Under the pieces are notes generated by a model. It searched no databases, had not been told where the DNA came from, and worked only from the letters and a program-made list of their open reading frames with translations. Below are positions 53,626-63,143 of a DNA stretch of 64,000 nucleotides, piece after piece (position 1 is the stretch's first letter; the number at the start of each line of letters is the position of its first letter). A program made the translations under genes and the position numbers. Source of the stretch: an uncultured Formosa sp. (lineage in GTDB: Bacteria; Bacteroidota; Bacteroidia; Flavobacteriales; Flavobacteriaceae); the NCBI RefSeq assembly GCF_947500765.1, contig NZ_CANMTH010000003.1:310001-374000 (forward strand), read 5' to 3'.

Positions 53626-54465
53626 ATGGAACAAGCAAATTGGGTAACTGTCAAAGAATACGAAGACATTACCTATAAAAAATGTAATGGTGTCGCTCGC
53701 ATCGCATTTAACAGACCAGATATTAGAAATGCATTTAGACCAAAAACGACTAGTGAATTGTATGAAGCATTTTACGATGCTAATGAAGATGTAAATATAG
53801 GGGCCGTTCTATTATCGGCAGAAGGTCCTTCATCTAAAGATGGTGTGTACTCATTTTGTAGTGGAGGAGACCAAAACGCTAGAGGAAAACAAGGGTATGT
53901 TGGAGAAGACGGGTATCACCGTTTAAATATATTAGAAGTACAACGGTTAATCCGTTTTATGCCAAAAGTAGTTATTGCAGTAGTTCCTGGCTGGGCCGTT
54001 GGTGGCGGACATTCGTTACATGTGATTTGCGATTTAACATTGGCGAGTAAAGAACATGCTATTTTTAAACAAACAGATGCAGATGTTACTAGTTTCGATG
54101 CCGGTTACGGTTCTGCCTATTTGGCTAAAATGGTTGGACAGAAAAAAGCACGTGAGATTTTCTTTTTAGGACGCAATTATAACGCTCAAGAAGCGTTTGA
54201 TATGGGTATGGTAAATGCCGTAGTACCACATGCAGAATTAGAAGCAACGGCTTACGAATGGGCACAAGAAATATTAGCAAAGTCGCCTACATCTATTAAA
54301 ATGTTGAAATTTGCCATGAATTTAACAGATGATGGAATGGTTGGACAACAAGTTTTTGCTGGTGAAGTAACGCGTTTAGCCTATATGACAGATGAAGCTA
54401 AAGAAGGTAGAAATGCATTCTTAGAAAAACGTCAGCCTAACTTCGAAAAAAAATGGATTCCATAA
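53626..54465 (+). CDS. menB: 1,4-dihydroxy-2-naphthoyl-CoA synthase (MenB)
   Basis: The 279-residue crotonase closes the second ring, making DHNA-CoA from OSB-CoA. It shows RIAFNRPDIRNAFRPKT, the FCSGGDQNARGKQGY loop, VVPGWAVGGGHSLHVICDLTLAS, and DVTSFDAGYGSAYLA. These match MenB rather than general enoyl-CoA hydratases. The ATG at 53626 fits; the frame can be extended upstream only through a TTG. menA follows nine bases downstream. Confidence 0.95.
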   Translation: MEQANWVTVKEYEDITYKKCNGVARIAFNRPDIRNAFRPKTTSELYEAFYDANEDVNIGAVLLSAEGPSSKDGVYSFCSGGDQNARGKQGYVGEDGYHRLNILEVQRLIRFMPKVVIAVVPGWAVGGGHSLHVICDLTLASKEHAIFKQTDADVTSFDAGYGSAYLAKMVGQKKAREIFFLGRNYNAQEAFDMGMVNAVVPHAELEATAYEWAQEILAKSPTSIKMLKFAMNLTDDGMVGQQVFAGEVTRLAYMTDEAKEGRNAFLEKRQPNFEKKWIP

Positions 54466-54474
54466 TAGCCACAT

Positions 54475-55377
54475 ATGAATAATTTTTCAAAATGGATTTC
54501 GGCCATGCGTTTAAGAACCTTGCCGTTATCTATTTCCGGTATTATTGTAGGTACATGTTTAGCGGCTTTTGATGGTTTTTTTAATCCATTAATTTTTGTT
54601 TTAGCAATACTTACAACATTAAGTTTACAAATTTTATCAAATCTAGCAAACGATTATGGAGATGGTGTAAAAGGAACCGATAACGACGATCGTATCGGGC
54701 CTGTGAGAGCACTTCAAAGCGGAGATATTACAGCTAAGCAAATGCTATTGGCTATTAAGCTAAACGTAGTAGTTACCTTGGTATTTGCCATCTCATTAAT
54801 TTGGGTGTCTTTCGGATCAGAAAACTTTTTAATGTCGGTTTTCTTTTTTATTTTAGGACTTGCATGTGTTGTTGCTGCTATAAAATATACAGTAGGAGAT
54901 TCTGCATATGGATATAAAGGATTAGGTGATGTTTTTGTGTTTTTATTCTTTGGATTAGTCAGTGTTATAGGGTCTTATGTGTTATTTGTTAAACAAATAG
55001 ATTATATAACTTTTTTACCTGCAGTAGCTGTAGGTATGTTAAGTTCGGGTGTTTTAAACTTGAATAATATGCGCGATATTTTATCTGATGTAAAATCTAA
55101 TAAAAATACATTGGTAGTAAAATTAGGATCAGAGAGAGCTAAAAAATATCATTATTTCTTAGTTGGAGGTGCTATGTTTGTAACTGCTTTATTCGGGATT
55201 ATATATTACACATCACCAATAAATTTAATCTTTTTAATTGTATTTTTTCCGTTAATAAAACATCTCATTACAGTATATAAAAATGAAGTTCCTAAAGATT
55301 TAGATCCAGAATTAAAAAAACTAGCTTTAAGTACGTTTTTCTTAGCTCTCTTATTAGGATTAGGATTTATTTTATAA
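54475..55377 (+). CDS. menA: 1,4-dihydroxy-2-naphthoate polyprenyltransferase (MenA)
   Basis: The 300-residue UbiA-family membrane protein attaches the isoprenoid tail to DHNA. The first polar motif NLANDYGDGVKGTDNDDR (NDxxDxxxD type) and the second NNMRDILSDVKSNKNTLVV (D-x-x-x-D) are both intact. Eight or nine helices are seen. It is coupled to menB and followed by the candidate small RNA region. Confidence 0.94.
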   Translation: MNNFSKWISAMRLRTLPLSISGIIVGTCLAAFDGFFNPLIFVLAILTTLSLQILSNLANDYGDGVKGTDNDDRIGPVRALQSGDITAKQMLLAIKLNVVVTLVFAISLIWVSFGSENFLMSVFFFILGLACVVAAIKYTVGDSAYGYKGLGDVFVFLFFGLVSVIGSYVLFVKQIDYITFLPAVAVGMLSSGVLNLNNMRDILSDVKSNKNTLVVKLGSERAKKYHYFLVGGAMFVTALFGIIYYTSPINLIFLIVFFPLIKHLITVYKNEVPKDLDPELKKLALSTFFLALLLGLGFIL

Positions 55378-55450
55378 CAAAAAGACTCATTAAAAATGTT
55401 AAAAATAGTTAAGTTGTAAATTAATAAGAAGTATGCATTATTTTATTTTG

Positions 55451-55458
55451 TATCTTTA
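55451..55458 (+). promoter_or_regulatory. -7-like element of a candidate small RNA or leader
   Basis: TATCTTTA differs from TAnnTTTG only at its last base and precedes the hairpin series that ends in the terminator at 55516-55554. Confidence 0.4.
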
Positions 55459-55464
55459 TAATAG

Positions 55465-55554
55465 TTGATATTTTATCAATAGTAAGCTTAAATTAGCTTT
55501 ATTTTTGGGGACAGGAAACTCAGACAAATTTTTAAATATGTCTGAGTTTTTTTT
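55465..55554 (+). ncRNA. candidate structured RNA of about 90 nt
   Basis: It has three hairpins in a row: TTGATA/TATCAA (6 bp, 3-base loop, 55465-55479), AAGCT/AGCTT (55484-55499), then a terminator with an 11-bp stem (AAACTCAGACA/TGTCTGAGTTT, 55516-55549) and T-run. A GGGGACAGG stretch lies just before the terminator. No ORF fits. It may be a free small RNA or a terminating leader in front of the MBL-fold gene at 55572. Confidence 0.5.
55516..55554 (+). terminator. terminator 17 bases before the UPF0173 gene
   Basis: An 11-bp stem with a 12-base loop and a run of T lies just upstream of the ATG at 55572. It is either the end of a small RNA or a premature-termination element of the leader. 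Confidence 0.8.
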
Positions 55555-55571
55555 AATTTAAATTATTATAT

Positions 55572-56249
55572 ATGAAAATTACTTTTTATGGTCATGCTAG
55601 TCTAGGAATAGAAGTTGATGATGTATCTATCTTGGTAGATCCTTTTATTTCTCCTAACGAAAAAGCAGCTCATATAAATATTGAAACACTTAAGGCAGAT
55701 TATATTTTACTAACGCATGCACATGAAGATCATGTTGCAGATGTAGAGGCTATTGCTAAACGAACTAACGCCGTAATCGTATCTAATGCTGAAATTGTAG
55801 CCTATTTTAATAGAAAAAGCTTAGAAGGGCACCCAATGAATCATGGTGGTAAATGGGATTTTGAATTCGGAACAGTGAAGTATGTTAATGCCATTCATTC
55901 TTCAAGTTTTGCAGATGGTTCTAATGGAGGTAATCCAGGTGGTTTTGTTATTGAAGGCGAACGTAAAAATATTTATATCGCTGGAGATACGGCTTTAACT
56001 TACGATATGAAGTTAATTCCTAAACACACAAAATTAGATTTAGCAATTTTACCAATAGGCGATAATTTTACAATGGGTGTAGATGATGCGCTTATAGCAA
56101 GCGATTTTGTTGCTTGTGATAAAATTTTAGGATATCATTTCGACACGTTTGGTTATATTGAAATAGATCATGAAGACGCAAAACGTAAATTCTTCAATAA
56201 AGACAAAGATCTTATGCTTTTAGAAATCGGAGAGAGTATAGAGTTATAA
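55572..56249 (+). CDS. UPF0173-type metal-dependent hydrolase
   Basis: The 225-residue metallo-beta-lactamase-fold protein has the motif LTHAHEDHVAD (HxHxDH) and the family phrases ITFYGHASLGIE, FGTVKYVNAIHSSSFADGS, IYIAGDTALTYDMKLI and CDKILGYHFDTFGYIE. The substrate is unknown. It lies between menA and menC but belongs to no known menaquinone step. Confidence 0.9.
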   Translation: MKITFYGHASLGIEVDDVSILVDPFISPNEKAAHINIETLKADYILLTHAHEDHVADVEAIAKRTNAVIVSNAEIVAYFNRKSLEGHPMNHGGKWDFEFGTVKYVNAIHSSSFADGSNGGNPGGFVIEGERKNIYIAGDTALTYDMKLIPKHTKLDLAILPIGDNFTMGVDDALIASDFVACDKILGYHFDTFGYIEIDHEDAKRKFFNKDKDLMLLEIGESIEL

Positions 56250-56272
56250 AGCTTTTTAAAGATTTAATTACT

Positions 56273-56310
56273 AGCCTTAAAAGAATTTTAGAATCTTTTA
56301 AGGCTTTTTT
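56273..56310 (+). terminator. terminator after UPF0173 gene
   Basis: A 12-bp stem (AGCCTTAAAAGA/TCTTTTAAGGCT) ends in a T-run, 62 bases before menC. Confidence 0.85.
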
Positions 56311-56371
56311 ATGAGTTTTTAGGATGTTCTTGTTACCTGAATTAAAAAAATATTTAACTATTTTTGATTAT

Positions 56372-57409
56372 ATGATTTTAGCGACTTATTACAAATACAT
56401 TTTAAATTTTAAAACCCCTAGCGGAACCTCTAGAGGTGTACTTACAACCAAGGAAACTTGGTTTATTCATTTAGAAGAACACGGAAAAAAAGGAGTAGGA
56501 GAATGTGGTGTTTTTAGAGGTTTATCTGCAGATGATAAACCTGACTATGAAGAAAAATTACAATGGGCTTGTAACAATATTAACTTGGGTTTAGAAGCTT
56601 TGTTAGCAGAGTTAATTTCTTTTCCAAGTATTCAATTTGGATTAGAAATGGCGTTTAAATCCTTAGCAGGAGTTACACCTTTTACTGTATTCTCTTCAAA
56701 ATTTACTTCAGGTGAAGATGCTATTCCTATAAATGGATTGATTTGGATGGGAAGTGAATCATTCATGAAATCTCAAATTAAAGATAAACTTGCAGCGGGT
56801 TTCAATTGTATTAAGATGAAAATTGGAGCGATAGATTTTCAGACTGAAGTAGATTTGTTAAAATCGATTAGGAACGAATTTTCTGCATCAGAAATAGAAT
56901 TACGTGTCGATGCTAATGGTGCTTTTAAACCAGAAGAAGCACTAGAAAAGCTAAAAATATTGTCGGATTTTGATTTACATTCCATAGAACAGCCTATTAA
57001 AGCAGGACAAATAGAAGCTATGTCAAGTTTATGTGAATTTACACCTTTGCCTATCGCTTTAGATGAAGAATTAATTGGAATATTTCATCAGACAGATAAA
57101 AAAGAGCTTTTAAATCAGATTAATCCTCAATATATCATCTTAAAACCTAGTTTAATTGGTGGTTTTAAAGGCAGTAATTCTTGGATTTCAATAGCCGAAA
57201 ACAAAAACATTGGTTGGTGGATTACCAGTGCTTTAGAAAGCAATGTTGGTTTAAATGCTATTGCCCAATATACATATACATTACAAAGCACATTGCCGCA
57301 AGGCTTAGGAACAGGAGGTCTTTTTACTAACAATTTTGATTCGCCTTTAGAAGTGAAAAATGGAACTTTACAATATGATATTAACACCAATTGGAATTAT
57401 AATTTATAA
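56372..57409 (+). CDS. menC: o-succinylbenzoate synthase (MenC)
   Basis: The 345-residue enolase-superfamily enzyme dehydrates SHCHC to o-succinylbenzoate. Seen are the KMKIGAIDF segment with the catalytic lysine pair, ELRVDANGAFKPEEA (first metal ligand), SIEQPIKAGQ and PIALDEELIG (the other two), and IILKPSLIGGF with the second lysine. The ATG at 56372 matches the usual start (MILATYYKYILNFK), so an in-frame codon 16 positions upstream is rejected. Confidence 0.92.
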   Translation: MILATYYKYILNFKTPSGTSRGVLTTKETWFIHLEEHGKKGVGECGVFRGLSADDKPDYEEKLQWACNNINLGLEALLAELISFPSIQFGLEMAFKSLAGVTPFTVFSSKFTSGEDAIPINGLIWMGSESFMKSQIKDKLAAGFNCIKMKIGAIDFQTEVDLLKSIRNEFSASEIELRVDANGAFKPEEALEKLKILSDFDLHSIEQPIKAGQIEAMSSLCEFTPLPIALDEELIGIFHQTDKKELLNQINPQYIILKPSLIGGFKGSNSWISIAENKNIGWWITSALESNVGLNAIAQYTYTLQSTLPQGLGTGGLFTNNFDSPLEVKNGTLQYDINTNWNYNL

Positions 57410-57416
57410 ATAAAAC

Positions 57417-58415
57417 ATGTATATAAGTCAAGCATATAAAGGATTAACAGATTGGTGGAGGTACATTGTTGGAGCAATTATGGCTTTTATAGGTGTTCTT
57501 GTATTTTCGGCACCACATGCTATAGCGATTAGTATAAAAACACTACAAGGAGCTGTAGATTTAGATAAAATGGGAGACACTAATTATTTGATGGGCTTGT
57601 TTGATTCTAATTTAAATTTGGTATTTATTATGCTGCCTTTTTTAGGCGGATTAATATGCTTGTTTTTAGCAGTAAAGTTGATACATAAATTACCTATATT
57701 AAAATTAACTACCACAAGATCTGCAATAGATTGGAAACGTATATTGTTTTCGTTTGTAGTTTGGGGCGTGGTATCGTCTCTATTTATTTTAGTAGATTAT
57801 GGTATTTCTCCAGAAGAATATATGTTTAATTTTCAACTCGATAAATTTTTAATACTACTTGTTATTGCCGTTATTTTAATACCAATACAGACTAGCTTTG
57901 AAGAGTATTTATTTAGAGGCTATTTAATGCAAGGCATTGGTGTGATTTCAAAATCTAAACTCGTACCTTTAATTATAACCTCTTTAATTTTTGGAGGTTT
58001 ACATATTGCAAATCCAGAAGTCGAAAAATTAGGATATACTATAATGGTGTATTATATAGGTACAGGATTGTTTTTAGGTATTATAACCTTAATGGATGAA
58101 GGTATGGAGTTGTCTCTAGGTTTTCATGCAGCAAACAACTTCTTTACTGCTTTATTAGTTACATCAGATTGGAGTGCGTTACAAACATATTCTGTTTTTA
58201 AAGATATTTCTGAACCAGGTAAAGCAAGTTTAATGGAAATTTTTCTTCCAGTGTTTGTCGTTTTTCCAATTTTACTTTTTATCTTTTCAAAGAAATATGA
58301 GTGGACAGATTGGAAGGAAAAATTATCAGGACGTGTGTTTCCCCCAATTCCAGACCCCATTCTTGAAGGAGTAACTGAACCCACTCTAAAAGAAGACTCA
58401 CAAAAATATAATTAA
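57417..58415 (+). CDS. CPBP-family intramembrane protease
   Basis: The 332-residue polytopic protein has the CPBP (CAAX protease/bacteriocin-processing) motifs: SFEEYLFRGYLMQGI (EExxxR), LIFGGLHIANPE (FxxxH) and GFHAANNF. It likely cleaves within the membrane or supports self-immunity; the target is unknown. It begins seven bases after menC and ends 22 bases before menE, so it rides within the menaquinone operon. Confidence 0.88.
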   Translation: MYISQAYKGLTDWWRYIVGAIMAFIGVLVFSAPHAIAISIKTLQGAVDLDKMGDTNYLMGLFDSNLNLVFIMLPFLGGLICLFLAVKLIHKLPILKLTTTRSAIDWKRILFSFVVWGVVSSLFILVDYGISPEEYMFNFQLDKFLILLVIAVILIPIQTSFEEYLFRGYLMQGIGVISKSKLVPLIITSLIFGGLHIANPEVEKLGYTIMVYYIGTGLFLGIITLMDEGMELSLGFHAANNFFTALLVTSDWSALQTYSVFKDISEPGKASLMEIFLPVFVVFPILLFIFSKKYEWTDWKEKLSGRVFPPIPDPILEGVTEPTLKEDSQKYN

Positions 58416-58437
58416 ATCACTATAAATACCATTTATC

Positions 58438-59514
58438 ATGATAACAGAAGTAGAAACCAAAATACCAACATATGATAAAATTCATTTAAAATTTAAATTA
58501 AATGGACGTTATTATGATTCTGAATCCTTAAACGAGGTTGCGTATTGTTTTATAAAAGAAGGAGAGCCACACCAAAAAACATTAGGAGATTTTTTACAAG
58601 CGTGGTTAGATAATAAAGATTATGTAGAAGTGCAAACTTCAGGATCTATTGGTACACCTAAAAAAATTAGAATAAAGAAACAAGCCATGGTAAATTCTGC
58701 TATCGCTACAGGAAATGCGTTTAATTTACGTCCTGGAGATAGTTTGTTACACTGTTTACCTTTCAACTTTATTTCTGGTAGAATGATGTTAGTTCGTGCC
58801 ATGATTTTAGGTTTAGAATTAGATGTTGTGCCACCACGAATTACACCTGTTTTTGATGAAGAGAAAACATACGATTTTTCAGCTATGATTCCACCACAAG
58901 CAGAAAATTTATTACCTAAATTACACCACTTTAAAGCTTTAATTATTGGTGGTGCAGCAGCTTCTAATAAATTATTACAAGATATTCAAGGTATAGATAC
59001 ACAATGTTATTCTACGTATGGTATGACGGAAACGGTTAGCCATATCGCTTTTAGACCTTTAAATGGGCCAGATAGAACAGATTACTATAAGGCTATGCCT
59101 AATGTAAAAGTGTCTACTAATGAAGATGATTGTTTAGTTCTTGAAGCGGACTATTTGTTTGATGGAGCTTTAGTAACCAATGATGTTGCGGTAATGCATT
59201 CTGAAAATGAATTTAAATTAATAGGTAGAATAGATAATGTAATTAATTCTGGTGGATTGAAGTTATTCGCAGAACAAATTGAAAAGCATTTAACCGGAGG
59301 AATTTCTGAACGTTTCTTTGTTGCCGGTCAAGCAGATGAAAAGTTAGGTGAACGTTTAATTTTAGTGATTGAAGGTGAAGAAAAATCTATTGATCCTGTA
59401 ATCTTTAAAGATCTTCAGAAGAATGAAGTTCCTAAAGACATCTTTTTTGTTAAGAAGTTTATTGAAACACCTAACAGAAAAATACAACGTAAAAAGACAT
59501 TAGAGTTACTATAA
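58438..59514 (+). CDS. menE: o-succinylbenzoate-CoA ligase (MenE-like AMP-binding enzyme)
   Basis: The 358-residue adenylating enzyme is short for the family, as is usual for Bacteroidota MenE. It has the P-loop equivalent VQTSGSIGTPKKIRIKK, the YSTYGMTETVSHIAF motif, RIDNVINSGGLKLF and the C-terminal lysine region PNRKIQRKKTLELL. It activates o-succinylbenzoate with ATP and CoA. It is the last menaquinone gene here. Confidence 0.9.
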   Translation: MITEVETKIPTYDKIHLKFKLNGRYYDSESLNEVAYCFIKEGEPHQKTLGDFLQAWLDNKDYVEVQTSGSIGTPKKIRIKKQAMVNSAIATGNAFNLRPGDSLLHCLPFNFISGRMMLVRAMILGLELDVVPPRITPVFDEEKTYDFSAMIPPQAENLLPKLHHFKALIIGGAAASNKLLQDIQGIDTQCYSTYGMTETVSHIAFRPLNGPDRTDYYKAMPNVKVSTNEDDCLVLEADYLFDGALVTNDVAVMHSENEFKLIGRIDNVINSGGLKLFAEQIEKHLTGGISERFFVAGQADEKLGERLILVIEGEEKSIDPVIFKDLQKNEVPKDIFFVKKFIETPNRKIQRKKTLELL

Positions 59515-59540
59515 AAAGCAGCTATTTTATAAAAGCTAAA

Positions 59541-59573
59541 CGCCACTAATTGATAAATTAGTGGCGTTTTTTT
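59541..59573. terminator. terminator after menE
   Basis: An 11-bp perfect stem (CGCCACTAATT/AATTAGTGGCG) with a 4-base loop and a T-run separates menE from the convergent OmpA gene. Confidence 0.92.
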
Positions 59574-59591
59574 AATGCTTAATTGTTAAGT

Positions 59592-60812
59592 TTATTTTTT
59601 CACAAAAGCAACACGTCTGTTATTTGCTTTTTCTTCTGGTGTACTATTCGAGTTTAAAGGCTCAGATTCACCTTTACCAATAACATATAATCTATCTGCT
59701 TTTATACCTTGATCTACGATAGCTTGTTTTACTGCATTTGCTCTCTCCTCAGATAGGGCTAAGTTAGTAGCATCTGTACCATCACTATCTGTATGCCCTA
59801 TAATATCAAACTTCCAATCTGGATTATCTTCTAAAATATTAGCAATCTGGTTTATAATTCCTAGAGATGTATCTTTAATTTCAGATTTTCCACTATCGAA
59901 AATAATACCGTTGGTTACGTATTCTCCGTCGGCAACAATTCTATTATACATTTCTCCACCACCATGCGCAATTCTAATATTTTTTATGGCTAAATAAGGG
60001 TGTTTAGTTTTGTTATAAGAGTAACACATTAAACCAATTCCTAATATACTTGGTTCTAGGTCAAACTTTGGTATATTAGAGACACGCTTAGAGTCGTAAT
60101 ACATTTTAAACTTACCTTTATAATAAGATATAGCAATATGGTGCCAAGCATTTTGCGTACCTACAGAAATACTTTCCATTTTAAAATTACTATTCGCGGC
60201 CCATCCATCTATTTTTGCAGCTTTTTTTATTTCAATTTCTGCATCAGTATTCCCAAAAGCGTCGGTAAAATAGACGTCATGTCTCATATACCAAATTTTT
60301 TCTTCCTCTAAATTAGGTAACATTATATCATATTCAATGGTAAATTCATCACCTAAATAATCTTTAGTTGTAAATAAAGGTGTTATAATGTTATTGTTTT
60401 CAGCAACTAATATAATTGCTTTTTCGCCGTTAATTTTTACCACTTCAGCACCACCTTTTATAAGATCCCAACGCGAAGGAAATTCACCTATTTGCTCAGA
60501 GCTTAAATCATCGTAAAAAATAACATCCTCTCCAGGAACAAAACGAAAGTTTCTCCATATTTCTGGGGTATTGTTACTTGCGTTTTCATCACCATCATTT
60601 TCTACATTCGTTTTATTTTCATTATCACTCGTTTCTACACTTTCAACATCTTCATCCTCAGAAGGAGTGTCACCATTAATTGTTTTATCAACCTCTTTTA
60701 CAATAGCATCTTCTGCTTTTTGTTTCAGTTTTTTCCATAATTGAGCGTGACTTGTTTCTGTAAAAGCAAAAATCATTAGAACCGCAAGCAATAAGTTCGT
60801 AGTTTTTTTCAT
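59592..60812 (-). CDS. OmpA-family protein with lectin-like domain
   Basis: The 406-residue protein has a signal peptide (LLLAVLMIFAFTETSHAQ), an acidic Asn/Glu/Asp-rich linker (DTPSEDEDVESVETSDNENK), a concanavalin-like or LamG-like jelly-roll domain (about 95-280; EFPSRWDLIKGGAEVV, WHHIAISYYKGKFKMYYD) and a C-terminal OmpA peptidoglycan-binding domain (IIGHTDSDGTDATNLALSEERANAVKQ and NNRRVAFVKK). It probably bridges peptidoglycan to a glycan or surface ligand. Confidence 0.9.
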   Translation of the reverse strand: MKKTTNLLLAVLMIFAFTETSHAQLWKKLKQKAEDAIVKEVDKTINGDTPSEDEDVESVETSDNENKTNVENDGDENASNNTPEIWRNFRFVPGEDVIFYDDLSSEQIGEFPSRWDLIKGGAEVVKINGEKAIILVAENNNIITPLFTTKDYLGDEFTIEYDIMLPNLEEEKIWYMRHDVYFTDAFGNTDAEIEIKKAAKIDGWAANSNFKMESISVGTQNAWHHIAISYYKGKFKMYYDSKRVSNIPKFDLEPSILGIGLMCYSYNKTKHPYLAIKNIRIAHGGGEMYNRIVADGEYVTNGIIFDSGKSEIKDTSLGIINQIANILEDNPDWKFDIIGHTDSDGTDATNLALSEERANAVKQAIVDQGIKADRLYVIGKGESEPLNSNSTPEEKANNRRVAFVKK

Positions 60813-60858
60813 AATAAATTTATAATTGTTGTTGTTTAATTTGAATTAATATTTTAGT

Positions 60859-62487
60859 TTAAACCTGAATTACACCTAAATTAAATTTCTTTTCAATAGG
60901 AGCGTGGTTTGCAGCTTCTATGCCCATAGAGATCCAAGTTCGAGTATCTAAAGGATCTATAATTCCGTCTGTCCAGAGTCTAGATGCTGCATAATATGGA
61001 GATACCTGATTGTCGTATCTTGATTTTATTTGATTAAATAATTCAGCTTCTTTTTCTGGTGTAATAGTTTCTCCTTTTGCTTTTAATGATGCTGTTTCTA
61101 TTTGTAGTAACACTTTTGCTGCAGAGTTTCCACTCATAACGGCAAGTTCTGCACTTGGCCAAGCGACAATTAATCTTGGGTCGTATGCTTTTCCACACAT
61201 GGCATAATTTCCTGCACCATAACTATTCCCGATAATAATGGTAAATTTTGGTACTACAGAATTACTTACTGCATTTACCATTTTAGCACCATCTTTTATA
61301 ATGCCACCATGTTCAGATTTAGAGCCCACCATAAAACCAGTCACATCTTGTAAGAATACAAGTGGTATTTTTTTCTGATTACAATTTGCTATAAAACGTG
61401 TGGCTTTATCTGCACTGTCGTTATAAATAACGCCTCCAAATTGCATTTCGCCTTGTTTTGTTTTTACTAACTGACGTTGATTTGCAACTATACCAACTGC
61501 CCAACCATCTATTCTAGCATAAGCTGTTATAATTGTTTTACCAAAACCCTCTTTGTATTCTTCAAATTCGGAGTTATCGACCAAACGTGAAATAATCGCT
61601 TTCATGTCGTATTGATCTGATCTGCTTTTTGGAAGAATACCGTAAATATCTTTCGGATTTTCTTTTGGTTTTAAAGCATCTGCACGGTTAAAACCAGCTG
61701 TATCATAATCACCAATTTTATCAATTATAAACTTAATTTTATCTAATGCATCTTTATCATCTTTAGCCTTATAATCTGTAACCCCGCTAATTTCACAGTG
61801 TGTAGTGGCGCCACCTAAGGTTTCATTGTCTATAGATTCTCCAATGGCTGCTTTTACTAAATAACTTCCAGCAAGGAAAATACTAGCAGTTTTATCTACA
61901 ATTAAGGCTTCGTCACTCATAATAGGTAAATATGCACCTCCAGCAACACAACTTCCCATAACGGCAGAGATTTGGGTAATTCCCATACTACTCATAACGG
62001 CATTGTTTCTAAATATGCGACCAAAATGTTCTTTATCAGGAAATATTTCGTCTTGTAATGGTAAATAAACACCTGCACTATCTACTAAATATATAATTGG
62101 TAATTTGTTTTCTATAGAAATTTCTTGTGCGCGTAAGTTCTTTTTTCCTGTAATAGGAAACCAAGCTCCAGCTTTTACTGTAGCATCGTTAGCAACCACT
62201 ATGCATTGTTTACCACTTATGTAGCCTATTTTTACAACAACTCCTCCTGAAGGGCATCCGCCATGTTCTACATACATATCTTCTCCTGCAAAAGTTCCGA
62301 TTTCAATACTTTTAGATTTAGTGTCTAATAAATAATCAATACGTTCTCTTGCAGTAAGTTTGCCTTTATTGTGTTGTTTTTCTATACGTTTCAACCCGCC
62401 TCCAAGGCTTACTTTTTTAAATCGCTTTTTTAAATCTGATACTAAAAGTTTATTGTAATCTTCGTTTTTATTGAAGTTGATGTCCAT
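60859..62487 (-). CDS. acyl-CoA carboxylase beta subunit (MCC/PCC type)
   Basis: The 542-residue carboxyltransferase moves carboxyl from biotin to an acyl-CoA. It has the two crotonase-like halves: GGLKRIEKQHNKGKLTARERI, LVDSAGVYLPLQDE, CVAGGAYLPIMSDEA in the first and IIIGNSYGAGNYAMCGKAYDPR, WPSAELAVMSGNSAAKVL in the second. These resemble methylcrotonoyl-CoA carboxylase beta, though propionyl-CoA carboxylase cannot be excluded. The alpha subunit and biotin carrier are not in the window. Confidence 0.9.
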   Translation of the reverse strand: MDINFNKNEDYNKLLVSDLKKRFKKVSLGGGLKRIEKQHNKGKLTARERIDYLLDTKSKSIEIGTFAGEDMYVEHGGCPSGGVVVKIGYISGKQCIVVANDATVKAGAWFPITGKKNLRAQEISIENKLPIIYLVDSAGVYLPLQDEIFPDKEHFGRIFRNNAVMSSMGITQISAVMGSCVAGGAYLPIMSDEALIVDKTASIFLAGSYLVKAAIGESIDNETLGGATTHCEISGVTDYKAKDDKDALDKIKFIIDKIGDYDTAGFNRADALKPKENPKDIYGILPKSRSDQYDMKAIISRLVDNSEFEEYKEGFGKTIITAYARIDGWAVGIVANQRQLVKTKQGEMQFGGVIYNDSADKATRFIANCNQKKIPLVFLQDVTGFMVGSKSEHGGIIKDGAKMVNAVSNSVVPKFTIIIGNSYGAGNYAMCGKAYDPRLIVAWPSAELAVMSGNSAAKVLLQIETASLKAKGETITPEKEAELFNQIKSRYDNQVSPYYAASRLWTDGIIDPLDTRTWISMGIEAANHAPIEKKFNLGVIQV

Positions 62488-62572
62488 GTAAAATCAATTT
62501 GTGGCTAAAGTACGAAAGTTTAATTTTTCAGATTAATCTTTTTCTTAATCTGTTAAAAATTTTGATAATTAA

Positions 62573-62604
62573 AAAAAGCCAGAATAATTAAATTATTCTG
62601 GCTT
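62573..62604. terminator. terminator downstream of the gene at 62629
   Basis: A near-continuous stem (GCCAGAATAATT/AATTATTCTGGC) flanked by A and T runs lies 25 bases past the minus-strand stop at 62629. Confidence 0.88.
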
Positions 62605-62628
62605 TTGTAATTAATTGTAAGAAATTAA

Positions 62629-62967
62629 TTAAACACAAAGATCAAGTTCTTCAATCTCACCGGTATTTGGATTAACAGCTAACATAAAATCAAAAATGTT
62701 AATACCATCATCTATAATTCCATAATAATATTGAAATCCATCCATAAAAAAGTAACGTCGTAATGTACCAGATGTTCCATCAGCTTCACATGTTAGATTG
62801 TTAATGTCAGCTTTAAAATTATGACCAGCAACATTTTGATCTAATATTCCATTAGTCCCAGTGTATACAAAGTCATTACTATTGTAGTTGTCGTAGCATC
62901 CACTCTGGGCTTGCATAGATGTTACTAATCCAATTGCGAAAAATGCAATAAAAAATAATTTTTTCAT
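62629..62967 (-). CDS. small secreted protein, unknown
   Basis: The 112-residue protein has a signal peptide (AFFAIGLVTSMQAQ) and a mature part with three cysteines (SGCYDNY, LTCEADG, LDLCV) and aromatic-rich strands (RRYFFMDGFQYYYGIIDDG). No family is recognised. It has its own terminator and a perfect dyad (TTTACAC-T-GTGTAAA, 63015-63029) 47 bases upstream that may regulate it. Confidence 0.6.
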   Translation of the reverse strand: MKKLFFIAFFAIGLVTSMQAQSGCYDNYNSNDFVYTGTNGILDQNVAGHNFKADINNLTCEADGTSGTLRRYFFMDGFQYYYGIIDDGINIFDFMLAVNPNTGEIEELDLCV

Positions 62968-63143
62968 AATTTAATGTTTTAAAAGTTAGTTAGTTAAAGG
63001 TATATTTTTGATTTTTTACACTGTGTAAATTATAACCCCTTTTGTATGATTTATAATGCTTTCAGTGCCATTTTCCGGCATATTGATAGTCTTAAAATTT
63101 TATATAACTATAACATAGTCTATTAATAAATAATATTACATGT

